This document shows positions 45,090 to 54,512 of a stretch of 64,000 nucleotides of DNA, piece after piece. The notes under the pieces were generated by a model. It did no database searches and had not been told where the DNA came from. It worked only from the letters and a program-made list of their open reading frames with translations. The number at the start of each line of letters is the position of its first letter. The stretch's first letter is position 1. Source of the DNA: Mesorhizobium sp. ES1-1 (GTDB lineage: Bacteria; Pseudomonadota; Alphaproteobacteria; Rhizobiales; Rhizobiaceae); NCBI RefSeq assembly GCF_020164785.1, contig NZ_JAIUGX010000001.1, forward strand, positions 248,001-312,000, in the 5' to 3' direction. The translations under genes and the position numbers were made by a program.

Positions 45090-46310
45090 TCACTCGGCGC
45101 TCACGGGCACACGGCGCGACAGTGTGTCTTGCGCCGCTTTCAGGTGCCGCCAAAGCGCCGGGTTCTGGCGCGCCAGGTCCATTGTGGCCCTGCACAGCCG
45201 GATCGCTGCGACCGTGGCGGTCCCAAGCGGCGACAGCGCCAGGTAAGAATCCTGCAGCTCATGCACGACATCACACCAGCGCGATTTGAAATCTTCCCGG
45301 CCCACTCCCAAATCGTAGGCGGTCATGCCACGCTCGCAGCTCTCCTCGACATGACGGTAGGTGAGCAACTGACCGGGGCTGAATTGCGCCAGTTCGTCCT
45401 TGGCGAAGGTGATGAAATAGACATTCATGCGGCCGCGATAAATGGCCGAGCCCGCAACCGCGCGCGTCTTGCCGCCGACGGAAAGCTCGGCCAGCTCCAG
45501 CAGGGGCTCAGGCATGTGCCTTGAGCGCTTCAGCAGTTCGCGGAAGAAATCCCTAACGCCGGGCGCGGCGAAGCTGTTGGGACGGCCCTGCTCGGCGAGC
45601 CGCAAGGCTTTCTGCTCGGCAAAGAAATCGAGCGCGGCTTCGGCGCGGACGGGATCGCTGAGTGTCCCGGATTGCAGGACGCCAGCCTCGCTCATTTTGC
45701 GCTGTTTGGACTTGAGCTTGCGCCGGCATGCGCTACGCGTGCTGCGATCCAGGACAGGTTCGAAGCCGTTTGCGAGGCTGAACGAGTACCCCTCCGTGGG
45801 CGAAGGGCTGTGCGTCAGCGCCGCCAATGGCTGGCCCACGCCGTCGTGGCATTTCGGCATTCTTCTCAGCACTGCGCAATCCGCGCCGCCGAGGGCCGGG
45901 CGAAGCAGGTTTTCGATCCCGGCGCGGCCCAGGCCGGCCACCACCGCGGCGGCTTCATGGCTCCACAGGCCGAAATTGTAGGCGGAGTGCTTTCCACCGA
46001 TCCAGGTTGCAACACGCACAAGTCCGATCGTCCTGACCGCCAGGGGCAGGATGAAGGCAGGAGCGCCCCCGAGCCGGCCCAGCACGAGGACCGGCGAGGC
46101 TTTCTCATGCGGCAGGACATGCTGGATATAGGCATCGACCCAGTCGAAGCGCTGAAACACCGTTCCCACGCCGCTCGCCTCGAGATGGCGCCATTCCGCC
46201 TCGATATCCGCAGCTCTGGCGAACGCCTTGACCTCGAAACACGCAGCCGGCAGTTCGAACCGGACCGGCTGCGACATTGCACCGGTCGCGATGTTGGGCT
46301 GTGAGTTCAT
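45090..46310 (-). CDS. CelD/BcsL-family GNAT acyltransferase (copy 1)
   Basis: A 406-aa protein of the CelD/BcsL (Acetyltransf_6) family, which has a FemAB-like double-GNAT build. Landmarks are VFQRFDWVDAYIQHVL, WIGGKHSAYNFGLWS, EQKALRLAEQGRPNSF, ELSVGGKTRAVAGS and the late CERGMTAYDLGVG and EDFKSRWCD. It should move an acyl group from a thioester donor to a sugar or lipid acceptor in the cytoplasm. It is a clear paralogue of the protein at 56082-57251, with long identical blocks, and the two genes point in opposite directions. An ATG 11 codons downstream is an alternative start. Confidence 0.87.
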   Translation of the reverse strand: MNSQPNIATGAMSQPVRFELPAACFEVKAFARAADIEAEWRHLEASGVGTVFQRFDWVDAYIQHVLPHEKASPVLVLGRLGGAPAFILPLAVRTIGLVRVATWIGGKHSAYNFGLWSHEAAAVVAGLGRAGIENLLRPALGGADCAVLRRMPKCHDGVGQPLAALTHSPSPTEGYSFSLANGFEPVLDRSTRSACRRKLKSKQRKMSEAGVLQSGTLSDPVRAEAALDFFAEQKALRLAEQGRPNSFAAPGVRDFFRELLKRSRHMPEPLLELAELSVGGKTRAVAGSAIYRGRMNVYFITFAKDELAQFSPGQLLTYRHVEESCERGMTAYDLGVGREDFKSRWCDVVHELQDSYLALSPLGTATVAAIRLCRATMDLARQNPALWRHLKAAQDTLSRRVPVSAE

Positions 46311-46648
46311 TCAACTGGCCTTCGGGGGCTCACACGGAATGTAGCAAGGAAATCTGGTGCGTGATGAAGCGGCTTCCTGATCGAACTTAATTCAACATGG
46401 CTTAAGGAAAGGTCTAGCGATCCCTTACAATTGGAATCTGACGCATCATAAGGGCCGAGAAGAGACCCTCATGGATCGGTCTCTGCATGTCACACTGCCG
46501 TGGTGTGTCGCCAATGGCGCACGATTGCTTTTCCGCAGAACTCTACAGGGCACATCTAACGTGAGGCGCTCCTTGTTCTGACCGGATGGCACGTATTTTG
46601 CGTAACCTGCCTCGGACCAGCCAATTCAATCATAACGAGGCTCACGCC
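46311..46648. promoter_or_regulatory. Divergent intergenic region with an inverted repeat
   Basis: About 340 bp separate the leftward GNAT gene from the rightward acyltransferase gene. No gene is evident. A 7-bp inverted repeat AGAGACC (46461-46467) and GGTCTCT (46478-46484) with a 10-bp spacer is a candidate operator. GAGG at 46637-46640 is the ribosome site of the next gene. Confidence 0.35.
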
Positions 46649-48631
46649 GTGAATTTCCGCGAAGATATCAACGGCCTGCGCGCGATTGCAGTACTTTTTG
46701 TATTGTTGTTCCATTTTGGTGCACCGGGTTTCGGCGCGGGGTTCATAGGGGTCGACATCTTCTTCGTCATCTCAGGTTTCCTGATGACGCGGATAATCGT
46801 ATCGGGCCTTGAGGCGGGAAGCTTCTCGATCCTGGGTTTTTATCGCGCGCGGCTCGTCCGTCTCTATCCTGCCCTCCTCGCAGTCGTCGTCGCCACCCTG
46901 GCGTTCGCTCTGGTGTTCGTCGAACCGAACGCGCTGGAAGGCATTGCGCGGGATGGCATTTCAGCCCTGCTCTTCGTTTCGAACATCGTCTTCTGGAAAC
47001 AAGCCGGCTATTTCGGCGCGCCGGCCAGCACCATGTGGATGCTGCACACATGGTCGCTCTCGGTCGAATGGCAGTTCTACCTGATATACCCAATCGTGCT
47101 CGCGCTGGTTTTTCGCTTCGTGCCGAGCCGCGGAGGCCGTTTCGCAGTTCTGCTCGCCGGCTTCCTCCTCTCTCTGGTGTGTTCGGCAGCGCTGGGCATG
47201 TTCTTTCCCAACGACCGCCTGGTCTCCGCCGGATTTTACATGCTGCCGCCACGGGCTTGGGAAATGCTGGCAGGCGGGCTCATCCTGCTTTGGCCTGCGC
47301 GCATTGCTCAACACTCGGCCGGCGCAGCCAGGATCTTGGAGATCACCGGCATTGCCGCAGTCTTTTCGGGTCTCCTGTTGTTTTCGAAAGACACTCCGTG
47401 GCCTTCTTGTGCTGCATTGCTGCCCGTCACGGGTACCATGCTCGTGCTGATTGCCCGCACGCCTCGCTCCATTCTCGCCTTTGCGCCGCTGCAGTGGATC
47501 GGAACCTGGTCCTATTCGGTCTATCTCTGGCATTGGCCGATCGTCGCGGCCGTGGCTTACTTCGAAGCGTCGAGCTCGATGGTCGCTGCGACAGCGTTCA
47601 TTCTCTCCCTGGTGGCCGGCTGGCTCTCCTATCGATGGATAGAACAACCTTGCCGCGCCTGGCTAAGTCGCCCGAACGGCGCGGCCCCAAAGCTCGGGAG
47701 GCCGATGGCTGCATTGGGTGCGGTCGCATTCGCTGTCATCGCTGCCGCGGCCGTGGTGATGGTCGACCATGGCATCCCGCAACGGGCAAATGTCGCGGCT
47801 GCCGCATACCAGGAGACATTGGCTGCGGCCGCCGACACCAAATTTCCCCGCGGCTGCGACGGGACCACGATCTTCGGAACCGCGTTGCGTCAATGCGAGT
47901 TGGGCAAGGCATCAGACCATTCCGACGTGCTGGTCATGGGCGATTCCTTCGCCCAGCCCTGGTATTCGCACGTGCTCATGTTGGATGCGGAACTCACCGA
48001 CCATGCGGTGGTGTTTGTTACCAAGGGCGGATGCCCGCCAATCGCCGGCCTTGACCGCAAATCTCCGGGCTTCGGATGCTCGTCCTTCCATCGTCTGGCA
48101 ATGGAGCAGGCACGCAGCAACCGGTATCACACTATCATCCTCGCAGGCATGTGGACTGCATATTTCACCAGGAGCGAGCCGAACTCGGTGATCTGCGGCA
48201 AGGACGGACGATGCCTGTCGACAGGTACCGACCCTGGCCTGTCGGCTGCGCTTGGCAGCATGGCGGATGAGATCGATGGCTTGCGTGCCTTGGGCAAGAC
48301 GGTGGTCGTCTTGACGACAAGCCCCTACCCGAATTTCGACGTCCCTGTGGGACTGCGCCGGCGCATCTTCGCGGGAAACCCTCCTGCCGGCGACTGGCCG
48401 TTCAATTTCGGCGCCATCGTGGCCGGGTCGGAACCGGTCGACGCGGGTTTGCAGACATTTTCCAAGCTGGGCGCGAAAGTTGTCAACCTGGCAGACCTGC
48501 TTTGCCGCAACATGATCTGTCCAGCAATACGAGAAGGGGCGCCTTTATACAGAGATGCTGCCCACCTGCGCTCTAACTACACCGCCCTCGTCGGCGGCTT
48601 TCTCGATCCGCTGATCGGTGTCGCGCAGTAG
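46649..48631 (+). CDS. OafA/YrhL-type acyltransferase 3 with C-terminal SGNH domain
   Basis: A 660-aa integral membrane O-acyltransferase. The N-terminal acyltransferase-3 part (about residues 1-340) has ten or so helices with INGLRAIAVLFVLLFHF, IGVDIFFVISGF and WSLSVEWQFYLIYP. The C-terminal SGNH hydrolase-like domain (about 400-655) has the serine in VMGDSFAQ and the late DAAHLRSN with the Asp-His pair. Such proteins add acetyl or other acyl groups to surface glycans. The GTG at 46649 is used because GAGG is 8 bp upstream; the frame extends to 46586 without conserved sequence. Confidence 0.92.
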   Translation: MNFREDINGLRAIAVLFVLLFHFGAPGFGAGFIGVDIFFVISGFLMTRIIVSGLEAGSFSILGFYRARLVRLYPALLAVVVATLAFALVFVEPNALEGIARDGISALLFVSNIVFWKQAGYFGAPASTMWMLHTWSLSVEWQFYLIYPIVLALVFRFVPSRGGRFAVLLAGFLLSLVCSAALGMFFPNDRLVSAGFYMLPPRAWEMLAGGLILLWPARIAQHSAGAARILEITGIAAVFSGLLLFSKDTPWPSCAALLPVTGTMLVLIARTPRSILAFAPLQWIGTWSYSVYLWHWPIVAAVAYFEASSSMVAATAFILSLVAGWLSYRWIEQPCRAWLSRPNGAAPKLGRPMAALGAVAFAVIAAAAVVMVDHGIPQRANVAAAAYQETLAAAADTKFPRGCDGTTIFGTALRQCELGKASDHSDVLVMGDSFAQPWYSHVLMLDAELTDHAVVFVTKGGCPPIAGLDRKSPGFGCSSFHRLAMEQARSNRYHTIILAGMWTAYFTRSEPNSVICGKDGRCLSTGTDPGLSAALGSMADEIDGLRALGKTVVVLTTSPYPNFDVPVGLRRRIFAGNPPAGDWPFNFGAIVAGSEPVDAGLQTFSKLGAKVVNLADLLCRNMICPAIREGAPLYRDAAHLRSNYTALVGGFLDPLIGVAQ

Positions 48632-49200
48632 ATACGTCCTCTACTGGCGGGTTACGATCAAAGCCGACTTGAGGCCCCGGTCCTCCACAATGGCGAGGAT
48701 CATAATCCCTGCAACGCCGAGCATGGTGGTTTGCCGCAGGGCCGAGACTGGCCAAGTGGAAGGATAGCCTCTTTCCAGGCCTCACGCACATGGCCTGTCC
48801 GAGACACTGCGTTGGCCGGCGTCCGCAAGATCCGCGAACGCAGAAGCCAGTTTGCAAAGGTCTATGAGAGCTCATTGATAGGAATTTATTCTTAGCTGGG
48901 TTGACTCCACACGGCTGCGGATGAGAATATATGCCTATGGCGCGCTGATTTGCGCCAACAACACCCGCCACTCCTTGGGGGTGTCCGACGATGGCCAATA
49001 GCGACTGTGAAGCCGCGAGCGCGTCATTAGCCATCGGCGGAATCGAAGGTGCCGCGGCGAAGCTACGGCACTGGATTTCCATCTCGCGGCTGACAGCCGA
49101 CCACATACCGAAGCACTCTTGCCCCTCCACGAGGGTTGCTTGGTGCTTCGTGATCCTTCGCGACTACCACTGTTGAAACCCCTTTCGGAGATATCCCAAC
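48632..49200. other. Intergenic region before the tailspike-like gene
   Basis: This 569-bp gap holds no gene that I can support. Short open frames on both strands have no recognisable signature. The region around 48870-48935 is AT-richer than its surroundings and may carry the promoter of the next gene. CGGAG at 49186-49190 is a ribosome site 10 bp before the ATG at 49201. The length suggests a regulatory leader or a remnant of an insertion event. Confidence 0.4.
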
Positions 49201-51546
49201 ATGGCCACTCTCGCTTTCGCCAATCCGGCAATTTCGGTGATTTCCTCGCCGCCCGGGTCGCCCGTGGACGGCAATCGCTATCTGATCGCTCATTCCGGCA
49301 CGAGCGGCGTTTTCGTCGGCAAGGAAGATCAGGTCGTCGAGCGTACGGCCGGTGCCTGGGTCTATTCCGGCCTGCCCGCCGCCGGGCAGCAGCTCGTGGT
49401 GGCGCAGCTCCTGCTGCAGTACAATGCAGGTTGGAAGCTGGCGCCGGCCAATGTGTTCGACACGGTGACGGCGCTGCTTGCCGCGACGGCGGTCTATGGC
49501 CTCACCGACGGCGCGTCCTGGCGCACCGCCGGGCGGACGAACGCCAAGGATGGCGGCGGCTGTATTTTCCAGTTCGATTCATCCGACACGACATCAGCCG
49601 ACAATGGCGGCACCGTCCGGGTTGACGGCGCCGGCCACCGTCTCAAGGCCAAGGCTCCCGATCCCGTGCAACTGCCAGCGATTTTCGGCATGGTGGCTAA
49701 CGGCACCACAGACGACAAGGCCGCCCTCGAGTCGATGCTGACATGGGCCTATGGCCAGAAAATCCGCGATGTCTATCTGCCGGCCGGCGATATTGCGCTG
49801 GGATCTTCCGTCTTCATTCCTTACGGCATCATGGTGCATGGACAGTTGAGCGGCACAGATCCGTCGCGGCCGGGCACGCGCATCGTCACCAGGCCAGGCG
49901 CATCCTACCTCAATGGCTTCATGATTGGATTCAATACGCAGAACAATTCCACCCAAGACCAGAACGCCAATTACTACGGCGGTGGGGTAGAAAACATCCA
50001 GTTCAGCGACGAAAATGCAGGCCTGAATACCGCCAAGGGAATTCTTGCCTTCGGCAACAATCTTGAATTCAAGAATGTCGGCGGACGTTTCATGCTACAG
50101 ATTCTGAAACGTGCAGACAGTCCTGCATACAGCGATAACCTGCATATCTTCAATCCATACTACAGTAATTCTGTCAATCCAACGGTGGCCCAATTCGAGA
50201 TTTCTGGCTCGGGCGATGGCCTCATCATTGAGGGAGGCAACTTTCCGCCGGACCAGTCCTTAGCTATCTCGCTTGTCTTCTACACACAAGGCGCTTGTTT
50301 CGGTGGCGTCATAAGACAATGCATCAATGGTTCGATGTACATAGACGCCCGCAATATCACCATCGAGAATTGGCACGCAGAGAACTCGACACTCAAAGTT
50401 GGAGCAGATGCCGATGTCAAGATAATCAACTCAAACATCGGCGAGGATATTCAATTAACTAAGCCGGTGATCCAAATGGTCGATAGCATTGAAGGGGGTA
50501 ATTCGGGCTGCTTAGAGTTGGACTATGTCTCTTTTAGATGGGCTGGGGTAGATCAATTTACCTCTACATGCCCATTCGACATCTCTATCGGTCAACAGAG
50601 CCGTCTGGTAATTCGTAATAGTCGTCGAGTGGTCAACGGCGTATATGGCCTCACCACTGACTGCGGTCTACGCATTGGCCAAGATGATAATATTACCCCG
50701 ATTCCTGGCTGGGCGAGCTATGCCGACTTGTTAAGTCGCGATGGCGAGATCATGCCGGGCTATAACATAGTGCTCGACCATGTCATTCCAGCGGCTGCAA
50801 ATACCTATCTCGGCCTTTTTAGTGCTGAGACGAGCGCGGCCTCGGCGGGAGTATGGAAACTCGCGACCGGCACCTATTACTATCGGGCAGTTCGTATGTA
50901 CGATGTCACCAAGCGTATCGGGAAGACCGGAACTACTGGCGAGGTAAGCGTGACTGTAGCCAACACGTCTTCCTTTGTGATCATTTCGGCGTATAGCGCG
51001 CAGCGCAGCGCCGGTGCTGGGCCTGTCCAAGGCATGACGCGTTTCTATCGCGGCACGGCTAGTGGTTCCTACAATGCTTATGCCGACGTACCGATGATAG
51101 CGCCTGATCCGGCTCTTGTGATGGACGATGGCGTATATATTGGAGGCGTGCCATGGATCAGCCGGTCAGCCTCAGGGATAGATACGATCTATCCACCGGA
51201 TATGACGGTGCCGTGGCGCGTACAGGGTGTCGGGCTACTGACCAACAGTGCGCTCGTTACCACCCAACCAGGCAATGCCGCAGCGGTTTTGGGTGTCGCA
51301 TCCGATCAGCAGGTCACCTACAGCGCGGCGCTCACGGCGGCGCGATCTGTTACGCTTCCGGCCCTTGGCCGAAAAGGTGACCGGGTTCGGGTTACCCGCG
51401 CGGCCACCGCAACGGGCGCCTTCAACGTGACGATTGCTTACGGTTCCGGTTCGACTGCGACACTCGCCGCCCCGTCGACGGTCGCTTTCGCGGATTTCGA
51501 GTATAACGGAACCCTTTGGGATCTGGTGGCCAAATCCACGATTTGA
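49201..51546 (+). CDS. Tailspike-like protein with pectate-lyase-type beta-helix
   Basis: A 781-aa protein of mosaic build. Residues 1-110 resemble the phage DUF2793 tail domain (PPGSPVDGNRYLIAHSGTS, EDQVVERTAGAWVYS). From about residue 160 a pectate-lyase-3/tailspike N-terminal motif appears (VANGTTDDKAALESML), then a long beta-helix-like region of short repeating Asn/Asp/Gly-rich turns to about residue 480, and a C-terminal beta-rich part. Phage tailspikes of this form degrade capsule. Here there are no other phage genes; the gene lies in a polysaccharide locus. Its middle (about 50.0-51.2 kb) is clearly AT-richer than its ends and neighbours (one 60-bp line counted at 42% GC). No signal peptide is present. 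Likely roles are chain trimming or surface attachment; the activity is not shown. Confidence 0.78.
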   Translation: MATLAFANPAISVISSPPGSPVDGNRYLIAHSGTSGVFVGKEDQVVERTAGAWVYSGLPAAGQQLVVAQLLLQYNAGWKLAPANVFDTVTALLAATAVYGLTDGASWRTAGRTNAKDGGGCIFQFDSSDTTSADNGGTVRVDGAGHRLKAKAPDPVQLPAIFGMVANGTTDDKAALESMLTWAYGQKIRDVYLPAGDIALGSSVFIPYGIMVHGQLSGTDPSRPGTRIVTRPGASYLNGFMIGFNTQNNSTQDQNANYYGGGVENIQFSDENAGLNTAKGILAFGNNLEFKNVGGRFMLQILKRADSPAYSDNLHIFNPYYSNSVNPTVAQFEISGSGDGLIIEGGNFPPDQSLAISLVFYTQGACFGGVIRQCINGSMYIDARNITIENWHAENSTLKVGADADVKIINSNIGEDIQLTKPVIQMVDSIEGGNSGCLELDYVSFRWAGVDQFTSTCPFDISIGQQSRLVIRNSRRVVNGVYGLTTDCGLRIGQDDNITPIPGWASYADLLSRDGEIMPGYNIVLDHVIPAAANTYLGLFSAETSAASAGVWKLATGTYYYRAVRMYDVTKRIGKTGTTGEVSVTVANTSSFVIISAYSAQRSAGAGPVQGMTRFYRGTASGSYNAYADVPMIAPDPALVMDDGVYIGGVPWISRSASGIDTIYPPDMTVPWRVQGVGLLTNSALVTTQPGNAAAVLGVASDQQVTYSAALTAARSVTLPALGRKGDRVRVTRAATATGAFNVTIAYGSGSTATLAAPSTVAFADFEYNGTLWDLVAKSTI

Positions 51547-51558
51547 AGCGCAAAGATG

Positions 51559-51594
51559 GGCAGGCGCCTCAAATCAGGAGCGCGCTTGCCTGCC
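51559..51594 (+). terminator. Possible hairpin after the tailspike-like gene
   Basis: GGCAGGC (51559-51565) and GCCTGCC (51588-51594) can pair over 7 bp with a long 22-nt loop in which CGC and GCG could pair further. It lies 12 bp after the stop codon. There is no T run, so the assignment is weak. Confidence 0.3.
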
Positions 51595-51755
51595 TTGGCG
51601 AACATGTTGGCAAGACCCCCAAAGCTGGCCGGCGTAGGAAAACGACAGCCTCAGGCGGCCAGAAAGGAATTGGCGGCCCGTCAGCGGGACTCGCGGGTGG
51701 AGTTCAAGGCAAGCAATCCGTAGCCGTCAGCCTAAAAGCGTGGCGCTGCCGGCGA

Positions 51756-52838
51756 TCACCCCGCCTTCGAGGTCATGAAAGAGGGCTTGGGTCTGCCACC
51801 CAGGCACTTGCGGCAGGCCGCGATAAGCGGGCGCTCGACGAACAGGTGAAGCAGGCAACCGCAGGCGATCGTGCCAGCAAAGACTACGGCATAGACAAGC
51901 TCCGGAGGCAACGGAACGTACCCAGCAAGCTTTATCATGATCTTGGCCAGCAGGCCGAGAAAGGCCAGATGCGTCAAGTAGATGGAATAGGACGCATCGC
52001 CAATCAAATTCAGTAGCCGTGCGTTGGAGGGCCATTGTCCCGCTGATTCAAGCGCAGCGGCGCCAGTGATGATCATACCAAAAGCGACTGCATAGGGAAT
52101 CTGCAGCAAATTGTAGGATATGCCCCTGCTTTCGAGCCCATAAACGGTCGCCAGCAGCGTAAGGCCGATTGGGAAGGCGAGTTTGACGACAATTGGCTTG
52201 CCGTGCATCCACGCGTAGAAGGCCAGCATGCCGACAAGAAAGTTGAGATTGAGCGGCGAGAAGTAAGTCGTCCATGCCGAAAAGTTATCGTAGTCGGGAT
52301 ATTGATGCATCAGCAGGCAGGCCAGCATCCAGAGTCCAAAGACCGCGATGCCTACGCGCTTTTCAACGATCAAGAGCGCGAAAACGACATAGAAGGCCAG
52401 TTCATGAACAAGAGTCCACGCCGGCGCGATGGGAAAGATGAAACCGTCGAGGCGAATAAGGAATACCGTCGAAATCCAATGCCCGACCGTGTCCGGTAAC
52501 GTAACCGCCGTTCCAACGCCCATTGCCACCAGTGCGCAGAAGACGGCCAGACAGACCCAATAGACCGGAAACAGCCGGATAAAGCGGCGCACCAGATAGT
52601 TGCCCAGGCGATCAGGCCTGCCAACATCACGACTGTGGGCGAAGGCGATAATGAAGCCCGAAAGCACGAAAAAGAAGTCGACTCCCAGATTGCCGCGCCG
52701 CGTGAAGTCGACGAACACATCCTGTCCGAGATAGCGCGGTAGCGAAAGGGTGATCGAAAGATGAAAGGCCGCCACGGCCATTGCAGCAAGGCCTCTGCCT
52801 TGCTGCAATGCTTGCAATTGCACCTGCCCACGCATCAT
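51756..52838 (-). CDS. ExoZ-like acyltransferase 3
   Basis: A 360-aa integral membrane O-acyltransferase with about ten helices. The N terminus LQALQQGRGLAAMAVAAFHL, LGVDFFFVLSGFIIAF and the RRFIRLFPVYW stretch are typical of the ExoZ-type acetyltransferases that modify rhizobial succinoglycan. There is no SGNH domain, unlike the protein at 46649-48631. It should acylate the repeat unit or polymer at the membrane. It reads in the same direction as the polymerase gene (52980-54371) 140 bp upstream, so they may be co-transcribed. GC is slightly below that of the flanking genes. Confidence 0.9.
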   Translation of the reverse strand: MMRGQVQLQALQQGRGLAAMAVAAFHLSITLSLPRYLGQDVFVDFTRRGNLGVDFFFVLSGFIIAFAHSRDVGRPDRLGNYLVRRFIRLFPVYWVCLAVFCALVAMGVGTAVTLPDTVGHWISTVFLIRLDGFIFPIAPAWTLVHELAFYVVFALLIVEKRVGIAVFGLWMLACLLMHQYPDYDNFSAWTTYFSPLNLNFLVGMLAFYAWMHGKPIVVKLAFPIGLTLLATVYGLESRGISYNLLQIPYAVAFGMIITGAAALESAGQWPSNARLLNLIGDASYSIYLTHLAFLGLLAKIMIKLAGYVPLPPELVYAVVFAGTIACGCLLHLFVERPLIAACRKCLGGRPKPSFMTSKAG

Positions 52839-52979
52839 CCGCCCCTGATCGCGCTGCCAGAAAGGCTGCTGCTTTTCGCGACAGTGCCCTAGGGCGGCGA
52901 CCGATCGCGCAAAGCTTGCCGACAGTTACCGCAGTCTGCACTTGGTCCGCAGTAATGATGAGGAATTGCTAAGTTCGAC

Positions 52980-54371
52980 TTAATAAGGATCCGGGGCTTG
53001 GATGGCGCCTGGCCCCGCAACCCTGATTCTGCGCTCGATGCAATCCAACGCATTGGAGCGCTCCGACCGAACGGCTTGCGATCCTGCCCCGTTCTTCTTG
53101 ATGACAAGAGCCAAAATCAAGATGGAAGGGATGCTGATCATGGTGGTCTTACCGCTGATGCCGACACTTGTGGAGATCACCAAAAATACAAAAGCGAGCG
53201 GTAGAATGCCACCCTTCCCGGCGGTGCGCAGCATGTCGACGAACCAGCCCGCAATGCCAAACCACAGCACCACCGACATGACGACGCCATAGCGCAGCAC
53301 ATGGCCGGGCCAAGAGCTCTCGATGCCTTCCTCTAGGCCACTCAGCCGCACATTCGTATCCAGGCGCAGGCTGCTCTCTCCCATAAAGAAATCGGCAAGG
53401 CCAAAATCCTTGAACAGGCTGAAGAGCTTGACGCGTGACTGGGCGCTTCCGCTGTCATTGCTGAAGCGGTCGAGGAAATTGTCAAACAGGCCGAATTGAA
53501 ACATTGCTGCAATCACAACAATGCCGAAGGGGACAGCCACCATCAACCAGACCAGCGTCCGGACGCTGCTGGTGCCGCCGCGCAGGAAGCGCAACGCCCC
53601 CAACCCTGCCACCGCTGCAGCTGTTGCGTAGACGACGGTGAAGGATGTCCTCGAGCCAAGAGACGGCATGGTCGCCATGCACAGAAGCACGATCGGCAAC
53701 CGCCAGCGTTCGTTCAGCCCTCGCAGGTCACGAACTGTCATCAAAATGACGGCGTAGACACCGGTGACGAGGGAACCGATCAGGGGATGGCCAAGCAGCG
53801 CGGTCGCCCGATATTCCCACGTTTGTTGGCGACCGTCATTGATAAATGGAAACAGGCGCCAGCCGGTCTGGCCCTCGACTATGGCGATGAAGCAATTGAG
53901 CACCATGATGATATGCACCAGTCGAGCAATCATCAGACGTGTACGGTCGTCCGCATCACGGAAGAGCATAAAAATCAGGCCCGCGGCCATTATGGAATCG
54001 ATAAGGAAAGAGGCTGCGTAATCCGGCTTGTAGCGAGAGATGAAGTACCACAGAAGCAAGCACGAAATGAGAAGGAACGTTGATCCCAGGCACCGCAGGA
54101 GCAAGCTTGTCAGATAGACTACCGGATTACGGTTGGCGATCACAGCAATGCATAGCGCCAAGGAAAACAGGTAGGTGGCGGGATGGATTTTTGTCAGAAT
54201 GGAGCCGCCCAGAGTGCTGTAGGAATAGCCGAGAAAATCGAGCGCATAGCTCGACAGCCCCATCAGGGCGACCACCCCGATTGTAAGCAATAGATCGACG
54301 ATGCCACGCGTTTTCGCGCGCGGCAGAACCGACGCGGGATACGGTTGTTCGTCAGTGATATTTGCAGCCAT
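52980..54371 (-). CDS. VpsF-like polysaccharide polymerase (Wzy type)
   Basis: A 463-aa integral membrane protein with ten to twelve helices. The N-terminal part (LLLTIGVVALMGLSSYALDF and KIHPATYLFSLALCI) resembles the VpsF family of polysaccharide biosynthesis proteins, and the layout with a large periplasmic loop in the middle fits O-antigen-polymerase-like proteins. It would join lipid-linked repeat units in the periplasm. The ATG at 54371 has GGAG 6 bp upstream, so the frame from 54461 is trimmed. It is divergent from the Wzx-like gene, giving a polymerase-flippase pair. Family assignment is from recalled N-terminal sequence. Confidence 0.82.
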   Translation of the reverse strand: MAANITDEQPYPASVLPRAKTRGIVDLLLTIGVVALMGLSSYALDFLGYSYSTLGGSILTKIHPATYLFSLALCIAVIANRNPVVYLTSLLLRCLGSTFLLISCLLLWYFISRYKPDYAASFLIDSIMAAGLIFMLFRDADDRTRLMIARLVHIIMVLNCFIAIVEGQTGWRLFPFINDGRQQTWEYRATALLGHPLIGSLVTGVYAVILMTVRDLRGLNERWRLPIVLLCMATMPSLGSRTSFTVVYATAAAVAGLGALRFLRGGTSSVRTLVWLMVAVPFGIVVIAAMFQFGLFDNFLDRFSNDSGSAQSRVKLFSLFKDFGLADFFMGESSLRLDTNVRLSGLEEGIESSWPGHVLRYGVVMSVVLWFGIAGWFVDMLRTAGKGGILPLAFVFLVISTSVGISGKTTMISIPSILILALVIKKNGAGSQAVRSERSNALDCIERRIRVAGPGAIQAPDPY

Positions 54372-54512
54372 CGTAACTCCGCGCAGGGGCCGTCGCGCTC
54401 GGCGCCATGCTAAGCCGTTAACCTTTCCAAGGAATGAAACGCCTGGTAATCGCCCACTCATGATTTGCTGCTAGGCAGGCTGCGAATAGCCCTATCGGCA
54501 GGAATGACAGCG

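Noticed and set aside
48935..49231. 98-codon minus-strand frame before the tailspike-like gene, considered as a transposase remnant
   Set aside because: I could not match it to any transposase motif, and there are no terminal inverted repeats or target duplications that I can see.
49201..51546. Prophage
   Set aside because: Only a tailspike-like protein is present; no integrase, terminase, capsid, lysis or other tail genes and no attachment repeats occur around it.
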